Shown here in pieces: positions 15,859-23,149 of a stretch of DNA of 53,190 nt (position 1 is the stretch's first letter; each line of letters opens with the position of its first letter). Under the pieces are notes generated by a model. The model was not told the origin of the DNA. It saw nothing but the letters and a program-made list of their open reading frames with translations, and ran no database searches. A program made the position numbers and the translations under genes. The stretch comes from Clostridiales bacterium (GTDB lineage Bacteria; Bacillota; Clostridia; Peptostreptococcales; Anaerovoracaceae). The DNA lies in the NCBI GenBank assembly GCA_015058155.1, contig SVCW01000009.1, positions 1 to 53,190 on the forward strand, given 5' to 3'.

Positions 15859-15911
15859 CCGATGCATTATTATTATTTAAAAAGTTAAGGTTAACATTAA
15901 ACAATTAATTT

Positions 15912-17207
15912 CTATTCTTCTACTGCTTCCTTCATTCCTGTCATTGCTGCGAATGATCTTAAGCCAGCGAGGCACTTCTTGTGATGTCTTGCGATCCAAA
16001 CGCCGTTGAGTACTGCAAGAACACCGATAACAGCCATTACTAAGAAGATGCTGTTGAATGCCTGAGTAGGTTCCATTGTATCCATGAATCTTCCGAAGAT
16101 TACAGGGAGAACCATCTGGATTGCACGTTCTGAGATTGTAGCAATACCTGAGAGTGTTGCTGTAACCATTGTAGGAATGTGGAGTTCTCTGAGTACTGAC
16201 CAGAGAGTAGTGTAAACCATCATTACCATACATGCGAGGATTGTAGTATAGATACCAACAACTATAACGTTTGAGTTGCTGTTGAAGAATATTGTCATAC
16301 CTGCAAACATTGCTGCAAGGATTGTGTAACCAACGATGTACCACTTATATGTAGCCTTGAGTACTCTGTCGCAGATGAATCCTCCGATAGGAGCTACAAG
16401 GTTTACACCGTACTGACGGATGATAGCGAGTGCTGATGAAAGGCTTGGATCCATTTCGAATACATTTGTCAGATAAGGTGTGAGGTATGCGATGTAGTTG
16501 TAGAATGATACGCCAAGTCCATAAGCTAAGAACATCATCCAGAAGCCAGGATACTTGATGAGATAGAAGATATGCTTGATCTGGATAGGGTCGTCGCCCT
16601 TGAGGTAGATACCTCTCTTTGCAAGCTGCTTTTCGTCTTCGAGGAAGAAGAATACGAGAATTGTTGCAACTGATGTGATGATACCTTCAACGAATACGAT
16701 CATTCCAACGCCAGCATCCATTGCATTTACAACCCAGAGAGGGATGAATGAGCCAACAGCTCCTGAGAGACCGTTGATGAGGTAGTATGTTGTGAATGAG
16801 CTTCCTGCTGAATCTTCGCCATCGAGGTTGTTGATGTACTTAATGAGAGCGCCCCAGTAAGCACATGTGAGTAAAGCGAATGTTGCTCTCCATAAAACGT
16901 AAGTGATGAAGCTGTGTACCCAGAGCGGCCATGAAAGGTTCAGAATTGACTGAGCACCGATACTGAATACGAGTGTTTTCTTTGCGTCAAACTTATCTCC
17001 GAGGAAAGCTCCAGGGATGATGAGGATTGCGCCGATAGGGCTTACGATTGTTGATGCAAGACCATACTGAGTGTTTGTCATGTTAAGGCCTTCAACGAGC
17101 TGTGTGTAATATGTCGCGCCTACATACGCTGACATATAAAATGTACCGCCCATGAATCCCAGCGATATGAGCATGAGCCATTTCTTTAATGGTGTCTGTT
17201 TTTGCAT
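15912..17207 (-). CDS. Major facilitator superfamily transporter
   Basis: The 431-residue product has about 12 membrane helices in two halves of six, with the central cytoplasmic loop around residues 205-230 (LEDEKQLAKRGIYLKGDDP). The A-type loop between helices 2 and 3 reads FLGDKFDAKKT, a variant of the MFS G-x3-D-R-x-G-R motif. The ribosome site GAGGT lies seven bases before the ATG at 17207. It lies just after the 2-oxoacid oxidoreductase operon, so a carboxylate or amino acid substrate is possible, but this rests on position alone. An unusual inverted repeat precedes it. Confidence 0.85.
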   Translation of the reverse strand: MQKQTPLKKWLMLISLGFMGGTFYMSAYVGATYYTQLVEGLNMTNTQYGLASTIVSPIGAILIIPGAFLGDKFDAKKTLVFSIGAQSILNLSWPLWVHSFITYVLWRATFALLTCAYWGALIKYINNLDGEDSAGSSFTTYYLINGLSGAVGSFIPLWVVNAMDAGVGMIVFVEGIITSVATILVFFFLEDEKQLAKRGIYLKGDDPIQIKHIFYLIKYPGFWMMFLAYGLGVSFYNYIAYLTPYLTNVFEMDPSLSSALAIIRQYGVNLVAPIGGFICDRVLKATYKWYIVGYTILAAMFAGMTIFFNSNSNVIVVGIYTTILACMVMMVYTTLWSVLRELHIPTMVTATLSGIATISERAIQMVLPVIFGRFMDTMEPTQAFNSIFLVMAVIGVLAVLNGVWIARHHKKCLAGLRSFAAMTGMKEAVEE

Positions 17208-17251
17208 AGTAGTTACCTCATTTAATTATAACTAAAAAATACCGATTATTA

Positions 17252-17307
17252 TTTTTACAGAGGGTTGCAATTTTTAAGGTTAGACTAACATGCAACCCTT
17301 GTAAAAA
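17252..17307. promoter_or_regulatory. Long inverted repeat upstream of the MFS gene
   Basis: TTTTTACA-GA-GGGTTGCA (17252-17269) faces TGCAACCC-T-TGTAAAAA (17291-17307), giving 8+8 paired bases around a 21-base loop. No T-run follows on either strand, so it is not a standard terminator. Further TGCAA/TTGCA half-sites lie at about 17335-17349. A paired operator for a regulator of the MFS gene, or an mRNA-end structure for the oxidoreductase operon, are both possible. Confidence 0.5.
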
Positions 17308-17358
17308 TCCATATTATGTTGTTTATTGCCCAAATGCAAGAGTTTGCACTCTTACATT

Positions 17359-17886
17359 TTAGCAGTTAGCACCTTCCTGGAGGCAATCGAGGTTCTTTGG
17401 ATTGTCGATTCCCTTCTTCTTGAAGTACTTTTCTACTGCAGCCTTGATTTCTTCTACTGTGAAGATATCAGTGTTTGCAGCCATAGCTCCGAGCATTACG
17501 AGGTTTGCTCCTCTTGGGTTGCCGCACTTTGCTGCGATTTCATTTACTGGTACTCTTACTACCTTGATGTCGTCTCTTACTGGGTAATCAGCTGGAACAA
17601 CACCTGAGTCTACGAACATTACTGCGCCTGGCTTGAGTTCGCCCATGAATGAATCTACTGATGGTGTATTCATTGCGCATAAGATGTCAACGTTTCTTAA
17701 GAATGGGCTGGCGATAGCCTTGTCATCAAACTTTACTGAACAGTTTGCTGTACCACCTCTCATCTGTGAACCGTATGATGGATACCATGTTACGTTCTTA
17801 CCAAGGTCCATACCTGCAGTTGCGCAGATCATTCCTGTTGTGAGGATACCCTGTCCACCGAATCCTGCGAATCTGATTTCTATCAT
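17359..17886 (-). CDS. 2-oxoacid:ferredoxin oxidoreductase, gamma subunit
   Basis: This 175-residue subunit is the gamma domain of a thiamine-dependent 2-oxoacid:ferredoxin oxidoreductase, which oxidises a 2-oxoacid to its acyl-CoA with reduction of ferredoxin. The N-terminal IRFAGFGGQGILTTGMI and the following YGSQMRGGTANCSV are strong family marks. It is the last gene of a four-gene operon, 21 bases after the beta subunit. The complex is of the four-subunit VOR/KOR type. Sequence alone does not settle whether it prefers branched-chain oxoacids or 2-oxoglutarate. Confidence 0.92.
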   Translation of the reverse strand: MIEIRFAGFGGQGILTTGMICATAGMDLGKNVTWYPSYGSQMRGGTANCSVKFDDKAIASPFLRNVDILCAMNTPSVDSFMGELKPGAVMFVDSGVVPADYPVRDDIKVVRVPVNEIAAKCGNPRGANLVMLGAMAANTDIFTVEEIKAAVEKYFKKKGIDNPKNLDCLQEGANC

Positions 17887-17907
17887 TTATATATCCTCCT
17901 ATATATC

Positions 17908-18630
17908 CTATTTATCTACGAATACTCCGAGTGGGAAGTATTTCTGAGCTTCTGTGTGCATGAATTCCTTTGCCTGAAGCGGAGTCATGTGAAGGTTAGT
18001 TGGGCATGGTGCAAGGATTTCTACGAATGATAATCCCTTACCATCGATCTGGTTCTGGATAGCCTTCTTGATGAGCTTCTTTGTATTGTTGATAGCTGGA
18101 ACATCATAGAGTTCGCCTCTTGCGAGGAATGTGCAGTTGAGGTCACCGATAAGGTCAACTACATTGAGAACTCCGTACTTGTCTCCGTCCTTACCATAAG
18201 GAGTTGATGCAGTCTTTTCGCCTGGGAGTGAAGCTGGTGACATCTGTCCGCCAGTCATTCCGTATACTGTATTGTTAACTACGATAACTGTGATGTTGTC
18301 GCCACGGAGTGCAGTGTGAACGAGTTCTGCTGAACCGATTGAATAGCATGCACCGTCTCCTAAGTGAGCGATTACGATATTTTCAGGTGATGCGCCCTTG
18401 ATTCCGTTTGCTACTGGAATTGGACGTCCGTGAGCTGAAGTAACCTGGTCGATATTGAGTCCGCCGATTGCACTTGAACCGCAGGCTACGTCCTTTGCTA
18501 TGATTGCCTTCTCAGCTACGCCGAGTTCTTCAAGAACTTCTCCGATAAGTCTGATTATGATACCATGGCCGCAGCCCTGGCATGAAGGCGCTTTAAAATT
18601 AACACTCTTAGGTAATCTGATATCTGGCAT
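17908..18630 (-). CDS. 2-oxoacid:ferredoxin oxidoreductase, beta (TPP) subunit
   Basis: The 240-residue subunit binds thiamine diphosphate. The binding motif spans GDGACYSIGSAELVHTALRG and ends at NNTVYGMTGGQ. Near the N-terminus, CQGCGHG matches the conserved Cys motif of KorB/VorA-type chains. It follows the alpha subunit by 18 bases. With the separate delta ferredoxin this gives the VOR/KOR arrangement rather than fused pyruvate:ferredoxin oxidoreductase. Confidence 0.92.
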   Translation of the reverse strand: MPDIRLPKSVNFKAPSCQGCGHGIIIRLIGEVLEELGVAEKAIIAKDVACGSSAIGGLNIDQVTSAHGRPIPVANGIKGASPENIVIAHLGDGACYSIGSAELVHTALRGDNITVIVVNNTVYGMTGGQMSPASLPGEKTASTPYGKDGDKYGVLNVVDLIGDLNCTFLARGELYDVPAINNTKKLIKKAIQNQIDGKGLSFVEILAPCPTNLHMTPLQAKEFMHTEAQKYFPLGVFVDK

Positions 18631-18648
18631 TTCTATTTCCTCCTTACT

Positions 18649-19731
18649 TTAAAGTAATCCCTTAACGTATTCGATGATTACGTCAGGGTCAGGAACCTTG
18701 AAGAAGTCGCCTACAAATCCTACAGGAACTGAGTACTTGATAGCTGCTTCAACGTCATCCTTCATCTGGCCGAGGATGTTTACTTCAACTGTCGCATAAG
18801 CCTTTACTGCCTTGCATTCTTCGAACGCCTTCTTAGGGAATGGCCAGAGTGTGATAGGTCTGATCATACCGAGTTTGAAGCCCTGTTCTCTTGCGATGTT
18901 TACAGTTTCCTTGGCAATTCTTGATGATGAACCGTATGCTACGATTACTGCTTCAGCATCCTCAACCATGTAGCTTTCCCATCTCTGTTCGTTTTCTTCG
19001 ATAGCAGCATACTTGTCCTTGAGGTATGTTGGATAGTCTGAATAACCGATCTTTTCAGCAAAATCAGGATTTGACATCTTGTAGTATACGTTTGTTACGT
19101 TGGCCATGTCTTCTGCCTTGAGTGTAGGGTTACCCTTAACTCTCCATGAATCGTGTTTAGTCTTGTCGTAATCGATGAAGTCTGGAAGTTCTACAGGTTC
19201 CATCATCTGTCCGATACCAGCGTCTGATGCGATGATTACCGGATGGAGATATTTTTCAGCAAGGTCAAATGCAAGGAATACATGGTCTACATTTTCCTGT
19301 ACTGAGTTTGGTGCGAGAACGATATTTCTATAGTCACCGTGTCCGCCACCCTTAGTGAGCTGCCAGTAGTCTCCCTGACCCATAAAGATGTCACCAAGAG
19401 CTGAACCGATACGCATTACGTCGATGATTACTGCCGGGAGGTCACTTCCTGCGAGGTATGAGATACCTTCCTGCTTGAGTGAGTATCCAGGACCTGATGA
19501 AGTTGTGAATGCTCTTGCACCAGCTGCTGCTGCACCAAATACCATGTTGATACCACAGAGTTCTGATTCAGCCTGTACGAAGAATCCACCTACTTCAGGC
19601 ATTCTCCATGAAAGATATTCGAGAATTTCAGTCTGCGGAGTGATAGGATATCCGCTGTAAAAACGTGAGCCGGCTCTGAGAGCAGCTTCAGCAAGGGCTT
19701 CGTTACCCTTCATTAAAACTTTTTCTGCCAT
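18649..19731 (-). CDS. vorB: 2-oxoacid:ferredoxin oxidoreductase, alpha subunit (VorB-type)
   Basis: The 360-residue subunit carries the pyrimidine-binding and core domains of the 2-oxoacid:ferredoxin oxidoreductases. Family marks are GNEALAEAALRAGSRFYSGY with PITPQTEILEY, and GARAFTTSSGPGYSLKQEGI. Its length fits the 2-ketoisovalerate subunit VorB, and the missing N-terminal gamma fusion separates it from the long KorA type. A role in oxidising branched-chain 2-oxoacids agrees with the Liv uptake genes elsewhere in the window. The symbol is given with moderate certainty. Confidence 0.88.
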   Translation of the reverse strand: MAEKVLMKGNEALAEAALRAGSRFYSGYPITPQTEILEYLSWRMPEVGGFFVQAESELCGINMVFGAAAAGARAFTTSSGPGYSLKQEGISYLAGSDLPAVIIDVMRIGSALGDIFMGQGDYWQLTKGGGHGDYRNIVLAPNSVQENVDHVFLAFDLAEKYLHPVIIASDAGIGQMMEPVELPDFIDYDKTKHDSWRVKGNPTLKAEDMANVTNVYYKMSNPDFAEKIGYSDYPTYLKDKYAAIEENEQRWESYMVEDAEAVIVAYGSSSRIAKETVNIAREQGFKLGMIRPITLWPFPKKAFEECKAVKAYATVEVNILGQMKDDVEAAIKYSVPVGFVGDFFKVPDPDVIIEYVKGLL

Positions 19732-19745
19732 GTTTAAACCTCCGT

Positions 19746-19943
19746 CTAGAAAATTTCAAATACGAAATCAGGGCATGTTCTGTAACATGATCCGCACTGA
19801 ATGCAGAGTTCTTCGTTAACACCTACTGTGTCATATCCCTGTACTCCGATTTCACCAGTAAATGCGAGGGCATCTTTTGGGCATACTTCGATGCAGTAGC
19901 CACAGCCTTTGCAACGTTCCTTGTTGATGTGTAATTTGCTCAA
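19746..19943 (-). CDS. 2-oxoacid:ferredoxin oxidoreductase, delta (ferredoxin) subunit
   Basis: The 65-residue protein carries two [4Fe-4S] clusters: Cys11, 14, 17 and 21, and Cys47, 50, 53 and 57, each group in CxxCxxC-x3-CP spacing. It passes electrons from the thiamine centre to soluble ferredoxin. The start is a TTG codon at 19943, supported by AGGAGG nine bases upstream. It is the first gene of the operon, followed by the alpha subunit after 14 bases. Confidence 0.9.
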   Translation of the reverse strand: MSKLHINKERCKGCGYCIEVCPKDALAFTGEIGVQGYDTVGVNEELCIQCGSCYRTCPDFVFEIF

Positions 19944-19976
19944 CTTATATTCCTCCTTTACAACTGTCTGCGACGA

Positions 19977-19996
19977 AGATTATATACATATAATCT
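19977..19996. promoter_or_regulatory. Palindrome in the VOR operon leader
   Basis: AGATTATAT, two bases, then ATATAATCT form a perfect 9-2-9 inverted repeat between the promoter and the first start codon. It is a candidate operator. It does not match the Rex consensus. Confidence 0.45.
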
Positions 19997-20030
19997 GTAT
20001 TCAGACATTTCTGATAAGTTAATTTACATC

Positions 20031-20059
20031 ATTATATCTTACTTGTCGAAATATGTCTT
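20031..20059 (-). promoter_or_regulatory. VOR operon promoter
   Basis: On the minus strand AAGACA (20054-20059), 17 bases, TATAAT (20031-20036), about 90 bases before the TTG start. Confidence 0.55.
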
Positions 20060-20107
20060 TATTCAATATGTTGGCTAGTTTGTACAAAAAGTGCGGTTAG
20101 ACGTGTT

Positions 20108-20138
20108 AAAAGGCAGATTCGTCAAGAATCTGCCTTTT
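20108..20138 (-). terminator. Terminator after the macro-domain gene
   Basis: AAAAGGCAGATTC and GAATCTGCCTTTT form a perfect 13-bp stem with a five-base loop. It lies 17 bases after the stop at 20155. Confidence 0.8.
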
Positions 20139-20154
20139 TGTTTCTTTTATTGAA

Positions 20155-21138
20155 TTACTGTCCCAGCAGAGGCTGGTTGTATGCGAAAAGAACTCTGTTG
20201 ATTTCATATACATCGTATCTTCTGTGCTCGATGAAATATTCTACTATAATATCGAACCTGGAACTGTTTGAAAAAGCATACCCTGCCTTCATGAGAAGAT
20301 CTGCGCTTTCTTCTTTTGTCAGTTTGAGTGCAATTGCAAGTGCAAGAATTGTCTTTTTTGTAGGAGTATATCCTTCAGTGTTTTTGATTTTCGAAAAGAG
20401 TTTGCGATCGATGTTTGCCCTGTGATATACTTCAGGATCCGTAAGGCCCCTTTCGTCGATCAGGCGTAGAAGCATGTCAACAAAACTTTCATTTTTTGCA
20501 CTCAGAATTGCTTCAAGTCCTCCGTCAGCAACAGGTGTAAGGCTTTCTTCATCAAGCCCCTTATCTTTTATAAACTTCTGATATTTTGAGAAAGACTCGT
20601 CTTTTTCAGCAACATAATTGTCGTCGATGTATTCGTCTATTATATCAGACATTTCACGGCTCAAATCAAAAGAACGCTGGTCGTAAAGAACGATATATGC
20701 CGTGATATCGTTTCTTTCTGTAAAGTCATTCAAGGCTCTTGTAGCGATATCAAAAGCGAGTTCTCTAGGAAAAGCGCTGTTTCCAGTTGAAAGAAGCGGG
20801 AAAGCTACCGATTCGAGGCCTCTTTCTTTTGCAAGTTTCATTACACTTGTATATAAATCGTAAAGAATTCGTTCTTCGTTTTGTTTTCCGCCCCGCCACT
20901 GAGGGCATACTGCATGAATGATATACTTTGCCTGCAGATTGAAGCCTTCGGTAATTACTACATCACCTATTTTTTGCGGTCCGAACGCCTTGAGAGCAGT
21001 TTCAAGTTTCTTTTCTCCGGCAGCAGAAAATACTGCATGGCTTGTACCTGCAGCCTGCATAAGAAGTCTGTTTGCCGGGCAAACAATAGCGTCTGTATTC
21101 ATTTTTGTCACGTCGTTTCTAACAAGCAAAAGCGGCAT
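20155..21138 (-). CDS. Macro-domain protein with C-terminal Xre-like helical domain
   Basis: Residues 1-170 are a macro (ADP-ribose-binding) domain: RNDVTKMNTDAIVCPANRLL, AKYIIHAVCPQW, and the phosphate-binding loop LSTGNSAFP in place of the more usual STGIYG(F/Y)P. The usual GGGV loop is altered (QAAGTSHAVFSAAG), so hydrolase activity is uncertain. Residues 215-327 are helical and resemble an Xre-type helix-turn-helix (FSKIKNTEGYTPTKKTILAL then AIALKLTKEESADLLMKAGY). I know this pairing from other Clostridia but not a proven role; an ADP-ribose-sensing regulator or stress protein is possible. It is a single-gene unit with its own promoter and terminator. Confidence 0.82.
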   Translation of the reverse strand: MPLLLVRNDVTKMNTDAIVCPANRLLMQAAGTSHAVFSAAGEKKLETALKAFGPQKIGDVVITEGFNLQAKYIIHAVCPQWRGGKQNEERILYDLYTSVMKLAKERGLESVAFPLLSTGNSAFPRELAFDIATRALNDFTERNDITAYIVLYDQRSFDLSREMSDIIDEYIDDNYVAEKDESFSKYQKFIKDKGLDEESLTPVADGGLEAILSAKNESFVDMLLRLIDERGLTDPEVYHRANIDRKLFSKIKNTEGYTPTKKTILALAIALKLTKEESADLLMKAGYAFSNSSRFDIIVEYFIEHRRYDVYEINRVLFAYNQPLLGQ

Positions 21139-21179
21139 ATATTATCTCCTTTTTAAAATACAAACGATAACCTGCCTAT

Positions 21180-21209
21180 ATTATACACACCGGTATAATC
21201 TGTTTTCAA
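21180..21209 (-). promoter_or_regulatory. Promoter of the macro-domain gene
   Basis: On the minus strand TTGAAA (21204-21209), 18 bases, TATAAT (21180-21185), about 40 bases before the start codon. Confidence 0.65.
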
Positions 21210-21267
21210 GTACGTAAAGTGCAAACTCACCTACGAAGCGGCACTTTGCATCCGGGCAAATGGAAAA

Positions 21268-21291
21268 CCCGGAGGGCTTTGCTCCTCCGGG
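21268..21291 (-). terminator. Terminator after the first GPx-like gene
   Basis: CCCGGAGG and CCTCCGGG form the core of a GC-rich stem; the minus strand continues TTTT. It lies 20 bases after the stop at 21312. Confidence 0.75.
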
Positions 21292-21311
21292 CTATGAAGA
21301 ATGTTCGTATT

Positions 21312-21857
21312 TTAAAGTGCTTTCTTTACTTCTTCCTTGATTACTGACACCGGTGTAGTAGGCTCGAATCTCTTTAAGATTTCGCCGTCCTTACCGATGA
21401 GGAACTTAGTAAAGTTCCACTTGATTGAGCTTTTCTTATCATACTCAGGGTCTGCCTTTCTGAACTCTTCGTCGAGCCATGCTCCGATTTCATCGTTCAA
21501 ATCGAATCCGCCGAATTCAGTATTTTCTACGAGCCACTTGAAGAGCGGACTTGCGTTTTCACCTTCAAGCTCAACCTTTGAGTACTGCGGGAATGAAATT
21601 CCGAATCTGCCTCTGCAGAATGAGAAGATTTCCTGATCAGTTCCCTGTGCCTGTTCAAACTGATTGCTTGGGAAGTCGAGGATATCAAATCCTTCACCGC
21701 TTAATTCATTGTATAATGCCTGTAAATCGTCATACTGTGGTGTGAATCCACAATCTGTTGCTGTATTCATAACGAGAAGTACCTTGCCCTTGAATTCTGA
21801 GAGACTAACTTCTGTTCCATCCTGCTTCTTTACTGTAAAATCATAAAACTTTGTCAT
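21312..21857 (-). CDS. Glutathione-peroxidase-like thiol peroxidase, copy 1
   Basis: The ATG at 21857 is chosen: GGAAGG lies eight bases upstream, whereas an in-frame GTG three codons earlier sits inside that site. The 181-residue protein has the GPx fold with peroxidatic Cys36 (NTATDCGFTPQ), the tetrad Trp-Asn in KWNFTKFLI, and Cys81 in SFCRGRFG as the likely resolving Cys of thioredoxin-dependent GPx. The usual FPCNQF Cys is Ser64 here (FPSNQF), and the Gln loop is altered to EQAQGT. The active-site codon is TGT, so this is not a selenoprotein. Copy 2 lies 0.7 kb upstream. Confidence 0.88.
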   Translation of the reverse strand: MTKFYDFTVKKQDGTEVSLSEFKGKVLLVMNTATDCGFTPQYDDLQALYNELSGEGFDILDFPSNQFEQAQGTDQEIFSFCRGRFGISFPQYSKVELEGENASPLFKWLVENTEFGGFDLNDEIGAWLDEEFRKADPEYDKKSSIKWNFTKFLIGKDGEILKRFEPTTPVSVIKEEVKKAL

Positions 21858-21983
21858 ATTTGTCACCTTCCTGTTTTCTAAATTCTATTCTGTCCCGGCC
21901 TTGCCGGTTTCTTTCTTTTCTCTGATGGTTTCTATATACCCAGGGTTAGCCCGCGCTAACATACTTTTTCAAAAAAATAAAAA

Positions 21984-22002
21984 GGAGCTGCTTAACAGCT
22001 CC
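21984..22002 (-). terminator. Terminator after the GNAT gene
   Basis: GGAGCTG and CAGCTCC pair around five bases; the minus strand continues TTTTTATTTTTTT. Confidence 0.8.
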
Positions 22003-22025
22003 CTGAAGTACTAATTGTTTTTTAA

Positions 22026-22547
22026 TCAAAGTTCTTTTTCGTAGCACACATAATATGTTTCGCCCGGTTCCCATCTACTCTCAAAAGCTCCTCTTTCGAG
22101 ATATCCGTAGCCCGAATATGCTTTCTGAGCAGGAATGTTCTGAGTTGCAGTGTCGATTCTTACGATCTTGCATCCGTTTTCTCTTCCGAAGTCTTCTGAG
22201 AAGTCGAGGATTTTTCTTGAAATACCCTTGCCCTGTTCTTCAGGATGTACTACGAGAAGATGAATTACGAGAATTTCTTCCGGAAGTGCTTCAAACTCCC
22301 AGGCAATATCTCTGTATCCGTCAGTCTGATCATTATCAAGAGCTACTGACGCTATAATCTTTCCCTCTTCATTTTCCATTACGAAAAGATTATCGTGGTC
22401 AAAATGTTCCTGTGCATCTGAAAGGAGCGGATACCATCCTTCTCTCCATCCTGTGTAATTTACACCTGCTAATTCAGCTGCAAAAATTGCCTGATAAATA
22501 TCGTTTACTGCATTTACGTCGCTCTGTGAATTTGCTTTTCTGATCAT
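22026..22547 (-). CDS. GNAT-family N-acetyltransferase
   Basis: The 173-residue enzyme transfers an acetyl group from acetyl-CoA to an unknown amine. The cofactor motif is HLLVVHPEEQGKGISRKILD (Q-x2-G-x-G/A type), followed by the CKIVRIDTATQNIPAQKAYS stretch typical of motif B. It lies 23 bases after the second GPx-like gene and ends at a strong terminator, so the two form a short transcript. The substrate cannot be told. Confidence 0.88.
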   Translation of the reverse strand: MIRKANSQSDVNAVNDIYQAIFAAELAGVNYTGWREGWYPLLSDAQEHFDHDNLFVMENEEGKIIASVALDNDQTDGYRDIAWEFEALPEEILVIHLLVVHPEEQGKGISRKILDFSEDFGRENGCKIVRIDTATQNIPAQKAYSGYGYLERGAFESRWEPGETYYVCYEKEL

Positions 22548-22570
22548 AACAACCTCCCGGCTAATGCTCC

Positions 22571-23095
22571 CTATAATGCTGCCTGAATGGCTTCCTTAAG
22601 TTTCTTTGATGATGCTGTAGGCTCGAATCTTGCTTCTACATAACCTTCCTTGCAGATGAGGAATTTTGTAAAGTTCCACTTGATGTCGTTGCCACCGCCG
22701 CTTGCGAGGCTTCCGAGCATATCCATGAGGCTTACGCTGTCTGCACCTTCAAACTTTGAGTTTTCAACGAGCCATGTGAAGAGAGGGCTTGCGTTTTCGC
22801 CCTTTACATCAACCTTCTTGAACTGCTTGAATGTAATTCCGTATCTGCCTTTACAGAAATCCAGGATTTCTTCATCTGTTCCCGGAGCCTGTCCGCCGAA
22901 CTGATTGCAAGGGAAGTCAAGAATTTCAAGCCCCTGAGCTCTGAATTCATTGTAGATCGCCTGAAGGTCTTCGTACTGTGGTGTAAATCTGCAGTCTGTT
23001 GCAGTATTTACGATAAGGAGTGCCTTACCTTTATAGTCTGCGAGTGATACATCGCTACCATCTTTATCTTTTACTATGAAATCATAAACGTTCAT
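22571..23095 (-). CDS. Glutathione-peroxidase-like thiol peroxidase, copy 2
   Basis: The 174-residue protein keeps all three Cys of thioredoxin-type GPx: Cys35 (NTATDCRFTPQ), Cys63 (FPCNQFGGQAPG) and Cys81 (DFCKGRYG), along with the Gln and Trp-Asn of the catalytic tetrad. It should reduce hydrogen peroxide or lipid peroxides. It is about 55% similar by eye to copy 1, so the pair is an old duplication now separated by the GNAT gene. No promoter is visible between it and guaB, whose terminator lies in that gap, so it may depend on read-through. Confidence 0.9.
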   Translation of the reverse strand: MNVYDFIVKDKDGSDVSLADYKGKALLIVNTATDCRFTPQYEDLQAIYNEFRAQGLEILDFPCNQFGGQAPGTDEEILDFCKGRYGITFKQFKKVDVKGENASPLFTWLVENSKFEGADSVSLMDMLGSLASGGGNDIKWNFTKFLICKEGYVEARFEPTASSKKLKEAIQAAL

Positions 23096-23122
23096 TTTGA
23101 AACCTCCTTTGCATTGTCAAAA

Positions 23123-23143
23123 CGGGCGGCTGTATGCCGCCCG
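23123..23143 (-). terminator. Terminator after guaB
   Basis: CGGGCGGC and GCCGCCCG form an 8-bp GC-rich stem with a five-base loop, followed by TTTT on the minus strand. It is seven bases after the guaB stop. Confidence 0.75.
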
Positions 23144-23149
23144 CATATT

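Noticed and set aside
21312-23095. Selenocysteine in the GPx-like proteins
   Set aside because: Both active-site codons specify Cys and no in-frame TGA is present.
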